Shown here: one piece after another, positions 1 to 8,996 of the stretch
Layout: each line of letters opens with the position of its first letter
Numbering within the stretch: the first letter of the stretch is position 1
NCBI RefSeq assembly: GCF_027988105.1
Contig: NZ_JAQJZJ010000002.1
Span: forward strand, 496,001 to 560,000
Length of the DNA: 64,000 nucleotides
Direction: 5' to 3'
DNA from: Pseudomonas aestuarii
Lineage (GTDB): Bacteria; Pseudomonadota; Gammaproteobacteria; Pseudomonadales; Pseudomonadaceae
Notes under the pieces: model-generated
What the model saw: the letters and a program-made list of their open reading frames with translations, nothing else
Told to the model about the DNA's origin: nothing
Databases searched by the model: none
Position numbers and translations under genes: made by a program

Positions 1-218
1 GCCAAGGCGCTGAACTACTTGAGCGCGGCGACCAACTGCACGCACTGCTCGAACGCTGCCAAGCCGCCAATCTACGCAACGGCCGCTTGATTCGCTCCAG
101 CCAGGTATCGACAAGCAGCATCCTCGGCATTCTCCGGGGCGGCGAACCCCCCAGCCTCTATGACAGCCGCGGCAGTACCGCTAGAATCGGCCAGCAGCGC
201 CCGCTCAGTCAGGCCTGA
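1..218 (+). CDS. flgN: FlgN-family flagellar chaperone, C-terminal part
   Basis: This is the 3' end of a gene that begins before the window; the open frame runs from base 3 to a TGA at 216-218 and gives about 71 residues. The tail holds a leucine-rich helix ([19 protein letters not shown]) followed by a polar end, as in FlgN-type chaperones. FlgN binds the hook-filament junction proteins FlgK and FlgL in the cytoplasm before export. The call rests on this tail and on the next gene being a PilZ flagellar brake, an order known from Pseudomonas (flgM-flgN-ycgR). Only the C-terminus is visible, so the identification is an inference from context. Confidence 0.7.
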   Translation, partial: QGAELLERGDQLHALLERCQAANLRNGRLIRSSQVSTSSILGILRGGEPPSLYDSRGSTARIGQQRPLSQA

Positions 219-301
219 CCAACTATTATAAGACACAGGAAAAATGCTGGCATAATGACAGCATTCTAGTGTCACTGTATCTGCCTGGAGAGTTCTGGAC
301 C

Positions 302-1051
302 GTGTCCAATCCCTTTATCGAGGACGATGGCCCACAACCACCGATGGTTCTCAAAGCCCCCGTGGAAATCGTGGCCAATCTGCGTCAACTGCAACAGCAC
401 CACGACCCGCTGGTTATCACCTTCCACGAGCGCAACCAACGCTTCCAGAGCTACCTGATCGAAGTCGATCGCGACAATAATCGCCTGATTCTCGATGAAA
501 TGATCCCCAATGATGCCGAGCGCTTTCTGCAGAATGGCGAGCCTTTTCGCATCGAAGCCTTCCATGAAGGCGTGCGCGTAGCCTGGGAGTGCCTGCAGCC
601 GGTACAGATAGACCAGCACCAGGGGGCACGCTGCTACATCAGCCCGATGCCTGAAGAAGTGCATTACCACCAGCGACGCAATGCATACAGAGCGCCGCTC
701 AAGCAAACCGAACAGATCAAGATCGAACTGGCCGGGGCCAAGTTGCGCACCCCTCTAACGGGACTACTGCTGGATATTTCCGCCACAGGTTGCAAAGTAC
801 GCTTGCCGGGCAATGTCGCCAGCAGCCTGCACTCCGGCCAGGTCTATGAACGCTTTACCGCGCAACTGCCCTTCGGCGCCATGACCACTGCCGTGGAACT
901 GCGCCATGTGCAGTATGAAGAGAAACTCGACACGACTTTTGCCGGTGTGCGCTTTCATCGCATGAGCGGTCTTGAGCAACGCCAGGTTGAACGTTTCGTC
1001 TACCAAGTGCAGCGCGAGGCACGTCGTTTCGACAGCGATGGTTTGTTCTAA
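302..1051 (+). CDS. ycgR: PilZ-domain flagellar brake protein (YcgR family)
   Basis: The protein has 249 residues in two domains. An N-terminal YcgR domain (roughly residues 1-115) contains the stretch [22 protein letters not shown]-terminal PilZ domain begins near residue 120 with an arginine-rich switch ([12 protein letters not shown]) and has the partner motif [11 protein letters not shown]. The RxxxR and (D/N)xSxxG elements bind cyclic di-GMP. In this family the liganded protein acts on the flagellar motor and slows swimming. I chose GTG at 302 because GGAGAG at 287-292 lies 9 bases upstream; an in-frame GTG at 269 lacks such a site. It lies 83 bases after flgN, which fits a motility operon. 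Confidence 0.88.
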   Translation: MSNPFIEDDGPQPPMVLKAPVEIVANLRQLQQHHDPLVITFHERNQRFQSYLIEVDRDNNRLILDEMIPNDAERFLQNGEPFRIEAFHEGVRVAWECLQPVQIDQHQGARCYISPMPEEVHYHQRRNAYRAPLKQTEQIKIELAGAKLRTPLTGLLLDISATGCKVRLPGNVASSLHSGQVYERFTAQLPFGAMTTAVELRHVQYEEKLDTTFAGVRFHRMSGLEQRQVERFVYQVQREARRFDSDGLF

Positions 1052-1107
1052 CAGCCTGCAGGGCAAGCGCAACTGAGCCGCAGGTTGTGCCGAGAAACGA
1101 ACTGCCA

Positions 1108-1176
1108 GGCTTAGCGGAACTCGATCTGCGCGGCCCGGCCGGTGAGGCTCGGACCAAGCAAAAAATCCGCTAAGCC
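1108..1176. repeat. long-loop inverted repeat after ycgR
   Basis: The 11-base arm GGCTTAGCGGA at 1108-1118 is repeated in inverted form at 1166-1176. About 47 bases lie between the arms, including a G+C-rich middle and an A-run just before the right arm. It lies in the 268-base gap between the converging ycgR and glycosyltransferase genes. I see no open frame worth calling there. It could be a terminator-like structure, a degenerate repeat or a small structured RNA; the sequence does not decide. Confidence 0.4.
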
Positions 1177-1319
1177 CGGAAAGGTTGCCAAGATCTTATC
1201 GGGAATTACCCACCATCTTTGCCGACGCCTCGTCACGCGACAAACCCCAGGTCGCCGGGTTCGCGCTCAAAACCACTGCTACCAATGACCAAGCTGAGCA
1301 GAAAGTCGTCGGCAAGCGA

Positions 1320-1937
1320 TCAGAGGTCGACCCGAATGCCCAGCGTTGCCAGGCGCGGCAGGTCTTCCGGGCGATCGACATCCCACAACGCCGGCAATAA
1401 CTGATGGTGCCAGTCCAACTGCTGCAGGCGCTCGCAGGTCATACTCAAGACCTGGTCAGTTCCCCAGGGCATGGCTTGGAACAGCAAGGGATCGACGCGG
1501 CGCAAGCCGAGCAGGACATAACCTCCATCCTCGGCCGGCCCCAGCACTACTGGCTGTCCGTGCAATGCCTCACAAGCACCGCTGAGGTATTCGCCATCCA
1601 GCGCCGGGCAATCGTTGCCGATCAAGACCACGGCATCGCTTCCCGCCAGCCCCAAGGTCGCAATGCGTCGCATGCGCTCACCCAGGTCGCCAGCGGGCTG
1701 CTCAACCAGCGTCCAGTTCAACTGATCGGCGAGCACCTGCAGCTGTGCATCCGGGCTGTCGTCAAGCCACAAGAAACGCTGACTGAAACCTTCCGACGGA
1801 AGCCGCAAGGCTCGCTCGAGCAATAACCGCTGCAGGTCACACGCGCCCTCTTCACCCAGAACAGGGATCAGCCGGGTTTTCACCCGCCCAGGCACAGGCG
1901 CACGCGCCAGCATGTGCAAAGAGATAGACAGATTCAT
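1320..1937 (-). CDS. TIGR04282-type glycosyltransferase (DUF2064)
   Basis: This 205-residue protein starts MNLSISLHMLARAPVPGRVK and carries LIGNDCPALDGEYL and GPAEDGGYVLLGLR. These match the A-family nucleotide-diphosphosugar transferase fold named TIGR04282 / DUF2064 ('rSAM/selenodomain-associated transferase 1'). The IGxDCP element is the likely nucleotide and metal site. The start at 1937 overlaps the stop of the upstream transferase by four bases (ATGA), so the two are translationally coupled. An in-frame ATG at 2090 would run through that upstream gene and is unlikely. The substrate is unknown; the family often travels with a TIGR04283 partner, as it does here. Confidence 0.85.
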   Translation of the reverse strand: MNLSISLHMLARAPVPGRVKTRLIPVLGEEGACDLQRLLLERALRLPSEGFSQRFLWLDDSPDAQLQVLADQLNWTLVEQPAGDLGERMRRIATLGLAGSDAVVLIGNDCPALDGEYLSGACEALHGQPVVLGPAEDGGYVLLGLRRVDPLLFQAMPWGTDQVLSMTCERLQQLDWHHQLLPALWDVDRPEDLPRLATLGIRVDL

Positions 1938-2626
1938 AGCGGTGGCCCTCGGTGATACTGCCGCGCCAACTGATCCGGGCTGGCGCCACAATAGTAGGCC
2001 AGCCGCAAACGCCACATGAACAACACAGTACGCCAAATGCCATCGCGCTCCCAGCGTCTGCTTGAAGTTGTCAGCGGAGGACGCAGGCAACGCGGTCGTG
2101 CGCGTTTTTTCAGGCGTCCACAGAGCTCGATGTCTTCCATCAAGGGGATATCTGCGTAGCCACCGAGCGCCTCAAACGATTCGCGGGCGACGAAGATTCC
2201 CTGGTCGCCCGTTGCCACACCGGTCAACCGCGAGCGTAGATTGATCATCGTACCGATCAAACGCAGAGCCAGACCACTGCCCGACAAACGCACATCGAAC
2301 CGCCCCCAGATCGGCCGCTCGGCCAACACGGCAAGCAAGCGCTGGATGGACGCAGCACCGACCCGGGTATCGGCATGCACGAACCACAGATAATCCCCCC
2401 CCGCGGCCGCGGCGCCGGCATTCAGTTGCAGGGCGCGCCCCGCGCTCGTCTCGAGCACCTTATCGGCCTGCGCAGCCGCCAACGTGTTTGTCGCGTCACT
2501 GCTGCCGCCATCCACCACAATCAGCTCCGCTCCAGCCGCGCGCAACGGTGCCAAATCCGCCAGCAGCAAGGGTAGGGCCACTGCCTCATTGCGAGCCGGG
2601 ATGATCACGCTGAGCAAAGGCGTCAC
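1934..2626 (-). CDS. TIGR04283-type family 2 glycosyltransferase
   Basis: The 230-residue protein opens with LLSVIIPARNEAVALPLLLA and has VVDGGSSDAT and WFVHADTRV, the nucleotide-sugar-binding and DxD-like elements of GT2 enzymes. The layout fits TIGR04283 ('rSAM/selenodomain-associated transferase 2'). It overlaps both neighbours by four bases: its start overlaps the stop of the MFS gene and its stop overlaps the start of the TIGR04282 gene. The three genes therefore form one coupled minus-strand unit. The acceptor and product are unknown, so I give no gene symbol. A cell-surface or lipid-linked role is possible but not shown by the sequence. Confidence 0.87.
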   Translation of the reverse strand: MTPLLSVIIPARNEAVALPLLLADLAPLRAAGAELIVVDGGSSDATNTLAAAQADKVLETSAGRALQLNAGAAAAGGDYLWFVHADTRVGAASIQRLLAVLAERPIWGRFDVRLSGSGLALRLIGTMINLRSRLTGVATGDQGIFVARESFEALGGYADIPLMEDIELCGRLKKRARPRCLRPPLTTSSRRWERDGIWRTVLFMWRLRLAYYCGASPDQLARQYHRGPPL

Positions 2627-3954
2627 GGCCGCGGCATCTGCTCAGGCGGATCGACGGGCTCAACCGCTCCGGCAGCAGCCATATCGGCGGCATTACCATC
2701 GAGCATCTGATCCTGCACGACCTGCTCGTCGACTCGCGGGTCGAGGGCCGCAACCAAGGGGGAACTGCTCATGTTGCTCGGCATTGGGATGTGATGCAGC
2801 GGAGCATCATCGACCTGATGCAGGTGAGTGATATTGGCCGGACGCACCCGCCAGACCAGGATCAAAGCCGAGCAACAGACGAAGGCATAGAGCATGTTGG
2901 CGCCCAGAAAGCGCATCAGCACACCAGCCAGCAGCGGGCCGATACTGGCTCCGACACCGAAGGTGACCAGCAGCATGGCGGTCAATGAGACGCGCCGTTC
3001 GCCCTCGACGTGGTCATTGGCAAAAGCCACTGCCAGGGGGTAGAGACTGAACTGCAACAAGCCGACGATGAACCCGACGCCGAGCAATACCCACAAACCG
3101 GCCGCGGGCATCAACGCCAATGGCAGCGCCGCCAAGATCAACAATGCCGCACAGTTACGGATCAACTTGGCCCGATCATAACGATCCGACAACCAGCCGA
3201 GCGGCCACTGCACCAGCAGGCCGGCAAAAATGCAGCTGCCCATGAACATACCGATCTGCTCGGTCGACAAGCCCATACGAGCCGCATACAGAGGAGCCAA
3301 ACCGTAGAATGCGCCGACAATGAGACCAGCCACGCCAATGGTGATCAGCGACAAGGGCACCCGCTTGATGAAGAAGTGCAGCTCCAGCGGCGCTGGATGC
3401 ATGGGCGCCGGATGCAGCCGATGAGTCAATGCCACCGGCACCAGGCACAGGGCAAAGCACAACGCCACCAGCATCAGCAACTCGAGCCCAAGGGCCGGAT
3501 GCGTCACCAACGCCAACTGACCGAGAATCAACCCCAGGTAGGAGGCGGCCATATACCCGGAGAACACTTGGCCGCGTTGGCTGGTTTCCGCCTGCTCGTT
3601 GAGCCAGCTCTCGATCACCATGTATTGGCACATCATGGCCAGGCCTACCAGCAATCGCAGTAGCAACCAGGCCGGCAACCAGTCGGTCAGGCCGTGGCCC
3701 AGCACCGCTGCAGTGACAACCCCGGCACAGGCGACATAAGCGCGAATGTGCCCGACCCGGCCGATCAGCCGGTGCCCCAGCTTGCCGCCCAGTACCAGCC
3801 CGAGATAGTTGGCCGCCATCAGGGCACCCACCCATAGACCATCCACCGTATCCGCCAGACGCAGAGCCAGGTAGGTACTCAACAAACCCGATCCCAGAAA
3901 CATCAGCAGGGTGGCGAAATACAGTGAACGGAAAGACCTAAAGATAATGCGCAT
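2623..3954 (-). CDS. MFS transporter, YcaD-like
   Basis: This 443-residue inner-membrane protein has about twelve hydrophobic segments and starts MRIIFRSFRSLYFATLLMF. The loop between helices 2 and 3 reads GGKLGHRLIGRVGH and that between helices 8 and 9 reads GWLSDRYDRAKL, both typical of the major facilitator superfamily. It resembles the YcaD/YfkF subgroup, whose substrates are poorly known. The last 60 or so residues form a polar tail (from HLHQVDDAPLHHIPMP onward) outside the transport fold. The ATG at 3954 is the family-like start; longer in-frame starts add a stretch that does not look native. It is the first gene of the unit with the two glycosyltransferases. Confidence 0.82.
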   Translation of the reverse strand: MRIIFRSFRSLYFATLLMFLGSGLLSTYLALRLADTVDGLWVGALMAANYLGLVLGGKLGHRLIGRVGHIRAYVACAGVVTAAVLGHGLTDWLPAWLLLRLLVGLAMMCQYMVIESWLNEQAETSQRGQVFSGYMAASYLGLILGQLALVTHPALGLELLMLVALCFALCLVPVALTHRLHPAPMHPAPLELHFFIKRVPLSLITIGVAGLIVGAFYGLAPLYAARMGLSTEQIGMFMGSCIFAGLLVQWPLGWLSDRYDRAKLIRNCAALLILAALPLALMPAAGLWVLLGVGFIVGLLQFSLYPLAVAFANDHVEGERRVSLTAMLLVTFGVGASIGPLLAGVLMRFLGANMLYAFVCCSALILVWRVRPANITHLHQVDDAPLHHIPMPSNMSSSPLVAALDPRVDEQVVQDQMLDGNAADMAAAGAVEPVDPPEQMPRP

Positions 3955-4193
3955 GACTCTGTGAATGACTCCTTGATTGACGACTGAACCGCTCAATACA
4001 AGCGGCGCGGCCGCGATGGCCGCAATAAACAAATGCACAAATGGATAAATGAGTGAAGCATAAAGCACAGGGGTGAAGCCGAAGCGTACTGCACGTTAGC
4101 ATGCGCTTGGCCCGCATCAATGGATCAGCCATAGGCCGGGCCGGATCGCATAACCTGAGTCGTGTGGCGGCGGAGCCCAAAAACTGCCACCTG

Positions 4194-5537
4194 TTATGCA
4201 GGGCCGGCGAGAATATGACGCTCCCAGGGCGTGATTTCGTCGAGGTAACTGCTCAACTCCATGGTTTTGCTGGCGATGTAGCCTTCGATGAATTCCGTGC
4301 CGAACAGTTCTACGGCCAATCGACTGTTTTTCAGACGCTCGATGGCCGCATGCAGGGTACAGGGCAGGGTTAATTTATTCGGCACCTCGAATTCGCCCTG
4401 AATCGGCGCGCTCGGCTGCAACTGCTGTTCAAGACCGTACAGGCCGGCAGCCAGACTGGCCGCCAGCGCCAGATAGGGGTTGGCATCAGCGCCTGGCAGG
4501 CGATTTTCCACTCGCCGTGCCTCCGGCGTACTGGCCGGAATGCGCAGGCCCGCGGCGCGATTGTCTTGCGACCAGCAGGCATTGTTCGGCGACGCAAAGG
4601 GATGACAGAGCCGCTGATAGGAGTTCACGTAGGGGGCGAACAGCAGGGTGAAGTCCGCAAGAGCTGCTTGCTGACCAGCGATGAAGTGATAAAAGGCTGG
4701 CGTCGCCTGGCCATCCTCAGCGCTGAAAATATTACTGCCGCTCCCCTGCTCGACCACGCTCTGGTGGATGTGCATGGAACTGCCGGGGGTATGCGCCAAT
4801 GGCTTGGCCATGCACACCACGGTCAGCCCATGCTTGAGTGCGACCTCCTTGAGCAGGTGCTTGAACAAGAAAGTTTGGTCGGCCAGCAACAAAGGGTCGC
4901 CATGCAGCAGATTGATCTCGAACTGACTGACACCCATCTCATGCATAACGGTATCGCGCGGCAACCCTAGCGCGGCCATGCACCGATACACCTCGCTGAA
5001 GAACGGCCGCAGACCATTGTTCGAGCTGACGCCGAAGGCACTGCCACCATGCTCGCGCCGTCCATCCAGACCTGCCGGCGGCTGAAACGCTCGCTGTGGG
5101 TCGGGGTTCGGCGCAAATACGAAGAACTCCAACTCGGTAGCCACTACCGGCTGCCAACCATGAGCGGCATAGTTCTCCACCACCCGCTTTAGCAAGCCGC
5201 GGGTGGACAGCCCTGAACTGCGGCCATCCAGCTCATCCGCATCACAGATGGCCAGGGCGCAGGGCGTATCGCTCCAGGGCAGGCGATGGATCTGGGTCGG
5301 AACGGCATTCAGCGCCAGATCGCCATCATCGCCACCGTAAAACCGTGGCGCAGGGTAGCCGCCCATGATGCATTGCAAGAGCACCCCACGAGCCATCTGC
5401 AAGCGCCGGCCTTCGAGGAAACCTTCAGCGGTCATCACCTTGCCGCGCGGCACGCCATTGAGGTCCGGGGTCACGCATGCGACTTCATCGACGCCGCGCA
5501 ATAGTTCTTCCAGTGCAGTGCGACTCGCGGTGGTCAT
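4194..5537 (-). CDS. Glutamine synthetase family protein (gamma-glutamylpolyamine synthetase-like)
   Basis: The 447-residue protein has the glutamine-synthetase catalytic fold. Visible elements are TELEFFVFAP (metal ligands in the beta-barrel), PGSSMHIHQSV (His and nucleotide site), NRAAGLRIP and VENRLPGADANPYLALAA. The length and these motifs fit the PuuA/Spu-type enzymes, which link glutamate to putrescine or other amines using ATP, rather than the central GlnA; the Tyr adenylylation site is not evident. It is transcribed alone, with MFS gene 3954-2623 downstream and a 339-base divergent gap upstream. An AGGA precedes the ATG by about four bases. The amine substrate cannot be read from the sequence. 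Confidence 0.85.
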   Translation of the reverse strand: MTTASRTALEELLRGVDEVACVTPDLNGVPRGKVMTAEGFLEGRRLQMARGVLLQCIMGGYPAPRFYGGDDGDLALNAVPTQIHRLPWSDTPCALAICDADELDGRSSGLSTRGLLKRVVENYAAHGWQPVVATELEFFVFAPNPDPQRAFQPPAGLDGRREHGGSAFGVSSNNGLRPFFSEVYRCMAALGLPRDTVMHEMGVSQFEINLLHGDPLLLADQTFLFKHLLKEVALKHGLTVVCMAKPLAHTPGSSMHIHQSVVEQGSGSNIFSAEDGQATPAFYHFIAGQQAALADFTLLFAPYVNSYQRLCHPFASPNNACWSQDNRAAGLRIPASTPEARRVENRLPGADANPYLALAASLAAGLYGLEQQLQPSAPIQGEFEVPNKLTLPCTLHAAIERLKNSRLAVELFGTEFIEGYIASKTMELSSYLDEITPWERHILAGPA

Positions 5538-5876
5538 CTGTTCCTATCCTTGCGTGCAGAACCGTCGTGAAACAGCGGGGCGTACAAAATACGCATCGCC
5601 CGTTCATAATTTCAAGCAGCCCCTCACCTGTCATTCCGTACAAAGCACGCCCACAGACAAAACATCTAATATTTCGATAATATAAATCAATAGAATATCA
5701 CCCAAACAAGCCCGCACAAGAACCCGACAAAACCCATAGAACGACCTGAATAGAGAGCCTGGCGACTACTATCGACAGCGCTGATTATTACCATGCTTGA
5801 ACTGCACTTCTTCATCTATTTTTCATCAGTAATATGGGCCCCGTAGCCACTTACCGCCCCCACGAGGAGCCTGAAG
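5538..5876. other. Divergent intergenic region, A+T-rich
   Basis: This 339-base gap separates the minus-strand glutamine-synthetase-like gene from the plus-strand repeat protein. It must hold the promoters of both. The middle (about 5655-5710) is much richer in A+T than the flanking genes and contains TATAAT-like strings, but I cannot assign a specific -35/-10 pair. No RNA gene or convincing small open frame is visible. Confidence 0.5.
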
Positions 5877-6350
5877 ATGAAAAAGCAAATCCTTACCAGC
5901 CTGATCCTGGCCAGCTTGTCCGTTAGCGCCTTCGCCCTGCCACAGAGCGCTCCGCACTCCCAGATCGACGGCAGCAACGCTGACATGACTATCGTCGAGG
6001 ACGGCTTCGAGCGGACTGGCAGCAATCGCGTCGCTGAAGACGGCTTCGAGCGGACTGGCAGTAATCGCGTCGCGGAAGACGGCTTCGACCGGACTGGCAG
6101 CAATCGCATCGCGGAAGACGGCTTCGACCGGACTGGCAGCAATCGCGTCGCGGAAGACGGCTTCGACCGGACTGGCAGCAATCGCATCGCGGAAGACGGC
6201 TTCGACCGGACTGGCAGCAATCGCATCGCGGAAGACGGCTTCGACCGGACTGGCAGCAATCGCATCGCAGAAGACGGCTTCGACCGGACTGGCAGCAATC
6301 GCATCGCAGAAGACGGCTTCGACCGGACCGGGGTCAACCGCTTAGGCTAA
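5877..6350 (+). CDS. Secreted protein made of nine 13-residue tandem repeats
   Basis: The 157-residue protein begins with a signal peptide (MKKQILTSLILASLSVSAFA, cleavage likely after AFA). Residues 41-157 are nine consecutive copies of a 13-residue unit of the form EDGF(D/E)RTGSNR(I/V)A, with a divergent last copy ending GVNRLG. The mature protein is therefore small, charged and rich in Asp, Arg, Gly and Asn, with no cysteines. GAGGAG at 5864-5869 lies 7 bases before the ATG. I recall Pseudomonas proteins with similar short repeats that databases name 'phage infection protein', but I know of no established function. It stands alone between divergent and convergent neighbours and is followed by a terminator. 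Confidence 0.85.
   Translation: MKKQILTSLILASLSVSAFALPQSAPHSQIDGSNADMTIVEDGFERTGSNRVAEDGFERTGSNRVAEDGFDRTGSNRIAEDGFDRTGSNRVAEDGFDRTGSNRIAEDGFDRTGSNRIAEDGFDRTGSNRIAEDGFDRTGSNRIAEDGFDRTGVNRLG
5997..6347 (+). repeat. 39-bp tandem repeat, nine units
   Basis: Nine head-to-tail copies of a 39-base unit fill this stretch without gaps (9 x 39 = 351 bases), in frame with the coding sequence. Units 3 to 8 are almost identical at the DNA level, differing mainly at the ATC/GTC codon and the closing alanine codon. The first two copies carry GAG where later ones carry GAC. The last copy is the most divergent. Near-identity of the middle copies indicates recent duplication or gene conversion. Confidence 0.95.
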
Positions 6351-6401
6351 GGACCACACGCTGAACGGGCCGACCATCTCCGCCCGCGCAAGCAAGAAAC
6401 C

Positions 6402-6426
6402 AAAGGCGCCCTACCCTGGCGCCTTT
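6402..6426. terminator. Bidirectional terminator between repeat protein and DUF480 gene
   Basis: A perfect 9-base stem, AAAGGCGCC at 6402-6410 and GGCGCCTTT at 6418-6426, has a 7-base loop. T-containing stretches follow on both strands. It sits between two converging genes, so it can end both transcripts. Confidence 0.75.
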
Positions 6427-6451
6427 GCTGTTTATAGTCTCCCCCGACTGC

Positions 6452-7099
6452 CTACTCCAGGCGCGCCAGACGTTGTTCCAATTCTGCGACTCGTGCTTCC
6501 AGGGCATCCAGGCGACTCTCCTCGTAGGCACTGACAGCCGGGCGTTCGGCGTGGCTCGCACGGGCGTCCATGATGGCCTGGAGATCGCCGGGATCACCCA
6601 GCAGGTGCATATAACGGTCCTCGCGCTGCCCGGTCTGGCGCGGCAATTGGCAGAGCAAACCACGGGTAATCAAGCGCTCCAGATTGTGCTGTAACTGCTC
6701 GGCATCCTCGAAGGCATACATGCGGCTGCTGCGCGTCAGCAACTCGTTGACCGTTTGCGGCCCACGCAACAGCAGCAGGCCGATCAAGACGACCTGGGCC
6801 GCCACCAATTCCAATGCCTTCTCCGTGCGATGCTCCCAGCGATCGGCGCGACTGCCCATCACCAGACGCGCCAAGCCTCGCCCCTCCAGACTGCGCAAAC
6901 TCTGGCCGACCTGGCCGGAGGTGAGGTTCATCAAGGGTTCGCGACTGGTCTTCTGGTTACAGGCCAGCACCACGGCATTCAGGGTCAACGGATAGGCCTC
7001 GGGCGTGGTGGCCTGCTTCTCGATCAGGCAGCCGAGAATACGGGCCTCGATGGCGCTCAGGGGCGCGTCGCTGAAGACACTCGGGTTGTCGCTGGTCAT
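6452..7099 (-). CDS. YceH-family protein (DUF480)
   Basis: The 215-residue protein contains [20 protein letters not shown] and [20 protein letters not shown], the strongly conserved opening of the DUF480/YceH family. Two winged-helix-like domains follow, and the C-terminal 25 residues ([20 protein letters not shown]) form a short coiled coil. The family is widespread in proteobacteria; its molecular role is not established. I took ATG at 7099 because it directly precedes the conserved block. The longer frame to 7213 adds a tail not typical of the family. It converges on the repeat-protein gene and diverges from sstT. Confidence 0.85.
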   Translation of the reverse strand: MTSDNPSVFSDAPLSAIEARILGCLIEKQATTPEAYPLTLNAVVLACNQKTSREPLMNLTSGQVGQSLRSLEGRGLARLVMGSRADRWEHRTEKALELVAAQVVLIGLLLLRGPQTVNELLTRSSRMYAFEDAEQLQHNLERLITRGLLCQLPRQTGQREDRYMHLLGDPGDLQAIMDARASHAERPAVSAYEESRLDALEARVAELEQRLARLE

Positions 7100-7403
7100 G
7101 GCAGGTTCTCTCAGACTCCAATATGCCGCTAGCCTAGCCTGCCTGATGCTGACTTGGCACCTTTCCCTGACGCAGCTGCCATTGAGCGGCGACCCGGCAT
7201 CGCCAGGGACCACGTGCCGGGCGCTGTGCTAGAGTCGCGCGCTGTTTTTTCCACTCAGGATCCGGCCCATCGCCAGATCCTGACATTTCGCCCGCCGCCG
7301 CCTCGCCCATTCGCTCATCTGCTCAGCCAGAGCAAGGCAACTTGCCCCGGGGCTGACCATGTTGCGCAGCGGCGGGCGGCCGGCAGATCATGAGACGCAC
7401 GCA

Positions 7404-8648
7404 ATGACCAACGCTCCACACCCGCTCATCCATCTATACAGCCGCACCAGCCTGGTGGTGCAGATCGCCATCGGCCTGGTTGCCGGAATCGCACTGGCGC
7501 TGCTGGCGCCACAAGCCGCGCTGTCGGTCAGCCTGCTGGGCACGGTCTTCGTCTCGGCACTGAAGGCAGTGGCGCCAGTACTGGTATTCGTCCTGGTCAC
7601 GGCTTCGATCGCCAACCACCGGCATGGCCAGCAGACCCACATCCGGCCGATCCTGCAGCTCTATCTGCTCGGCACCTTCAGTGCAGCGCTGATCGCCGTG
7701 CTCGCCAGCTTCGCCTTTCCCTCCAGCCTGACCCTGGTCAGCAACGCCGCGCAGTTGAGCCCCCCTGGCGGGATCGGCGAGGTGCTCAACACCCTGCTGC
7801 TGAACCTGGTCGACAACCCGGTCAATGCCCTGCTCAAGGGCAACTTCATCGGCATCCTGGCCTGGGCTGTCGGCCTGGGCCTGGCCCTGCGCCACGCCGC
7901 CCCGGGCAGCAAGCAGATGCTGGCCGACCTCTCCGATGGTGTGACCTCAATCGTTCGGCTGGTGATCCGCCTGGCGCCGCTGGGGATCTTCGGCCTGGTC
8001 GCCGCCACCCTGGCCGAGTCGGGCATGGGCGCCCTGCTCGACTACCTGCACCTGCTGCTGGTACTGGTCGGCTGCATGCTGTTCGTCGCCCTGCTGGTCA
8101 ATCCGCTGATCGTCTTTTGCAAGATTCGCCGCAACCCCTACCCGCTGGTGTTCACCTGCCTGCGCGAAAGCGGCCTGACCGCCTTCTTCACCCGCAGTTC
8201 GGCGGCCAACATCCCGGTCAACCTGCAGCTGTGCCAGCGCCTGGGCCTGCATGAAGAAACCTATTCGGTGTCGATCCCGCTGGGCGCCACCATCAACATG
8301 GCCGGCGCGGCGATCACCATCAGCGTGCTGACCCTGGCCGCGGTGCACACCCTGGGCATCGCCGTCGACCTGCCGACCGCCCTGCTGCTGAGCCTGCTGG
8401 CCTCGGTCAGCGCCTGCGGCGCCTCCGGGGTGGCCGGCGGCTCGCTGCTGCTGATTCCGCTGGCGTGCAGCCTGTTCGGCATCCCCAACGAGGTGGCCAT
8501 GCAGGTGGTCGCCGTCGGCTTCATCATCGGCATCGTTCAGGATTCGGCGGAAACCGCGCTGAACTCCTCGACCGATGCGCTGTTCACCGCGGCGGCCTGC
8601 CTGGCCGAGGATCGGCTGGCAAGCCCGCTGGCCGCCCCCGCGCACTGA
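7404..8648 (+). CDS. sstT: Serine/threonine:sodium symporter SstT
   Basis: The 414-residue inner-membrane protein belongs to the dicarboxylate/amino acid:cation symporter family. Its length and the motifs [16 protein letters not shown] and [17 protein letters not shown] fit SstT, which takes up serine and threonine with sodium. About eight membrane helices and two re-entrant loops are expected, and the GASGVAGG string marks the second hairpin. I chose ATG at 7404 because the residues that follow ([18 protein letters not shown]) match the usual N-terminus. No strong ribosome site is visible. It is a single-gene unit ending in a clear terminator. Confidence 0.9.
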   Translation: MTNAPHPLIHLYSRTSLVVQIAIGLVAGIALALLAPQAALSVSLLGTVFVSALKAVAPVLVFVLVTASIANHRHGQQTHIRPILQLYLLGTFSAALIAVLASFAFPSSLTLVSNAAQLSPPGGIGEVLNTLLLNLVDNPVNALLKGNFIGILAWAVGLGLALRHAAPGSKQMLADLSDGVTSIVRLVIRLAPLGIFGLVAATLAESGMGALLDYLHLLLVLVGCMLFVALLVNPLIVFCKIRRNPYPLVFTCLRESGLTAFFTRSSAANIPVNLQLCQRLGLHEETYSVSIPLGATINMAGAAITISVLTLAAVHTLGIAVDLPTALLLSLLASVSACGASGVAGGSLLLIPLACSLFGIPNEVAMQVVAVGFIIGIVQDSAETALNSSTDALFTAAACLAEDRLASPLAAPAH

Positions 8649-8674
8649 TCCCCGGCGCCATTCGCTGACCCAAG

Positions 8675-8702
8675 AGGCTTGCGCACCGCGCAGGCCTTTT
8701 TT
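8675..8702 (+). terminator. Rho-independent terminator of sstT
   Basis: AGGCTTGCGC at 8675-8684 pairs with GCGCAGGCCT at 8688-8697 around a 3-base loop, with one G-T wobble, and is followed by a run of T to 8702. It lies 26 bases after the sstT stop codon. Confidence 0.85.
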
Positions 8703-8882
8703 GCATGGACGTCCCTGTCCGTGCGCCTGCCGACGGCCAGAACAGGTCGCGGCCAGCCCCTCCAACCCGACGATCACCGCCCGCCAGCGCCGCGCCTGAC
8801 GCGAGCGCACGCTTGCTCCTGCCCCTCTCACCCGACCTGTCGTCGCACCCCACCCACCATCGAACAGGATCTCACGAGCCTT

Positions 8883-8903
8883 TAATGCAAATGATTTGCA
8901 TTA
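8883..8903. promoter_or_regulatory. Fur box upstream of the siderophore operon
   Basis: The 21-base sequence is an inverted repeat with two perfect 10-base arms around one central base (TAATGCAAAT-G-ATTTGCATTA). It closely resembles the 19-base Fur consensus GATAATGATAATCATTATC. It lies 94 bases before the start of the siderophore synthetase gene, where Fur with ferrous iron would block transcription. It also marks the following three genes as one iron-regulated unit. Confidence 0.85.
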
Positions 8904-8996
8904 GCTGTAGAGAGGCAATACCATCTTGCGGCGCGCACCCTCACAGGCAGCAATGGAATGCCTGGTTTCCACCTCTCTTGCCCAAGGACCCTCCAG

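Noticed and set aside
269..301. Earlier GTG start for the PilZ brake protein
   Set aside because: The inner GTG at 302 has GGAGAG nine bases upstream and begins closer to the conserved N-terminus.
5816..6337. Minus-strand frame of 173 codons with PVRSKPSSA-type repeats
   Set aside because: It is the antisense image of the 39-bp repeat; because the unit is a multiple of three, all frames stay open. No signal peptide or ribosome site supports it.
5997..6347. Tandem repeats resembling a CRISPR array
   Set aside because: The copies are directly adjacent with no spacers, lie inside a coding frame with a signal peptide, and no cas gene is near.
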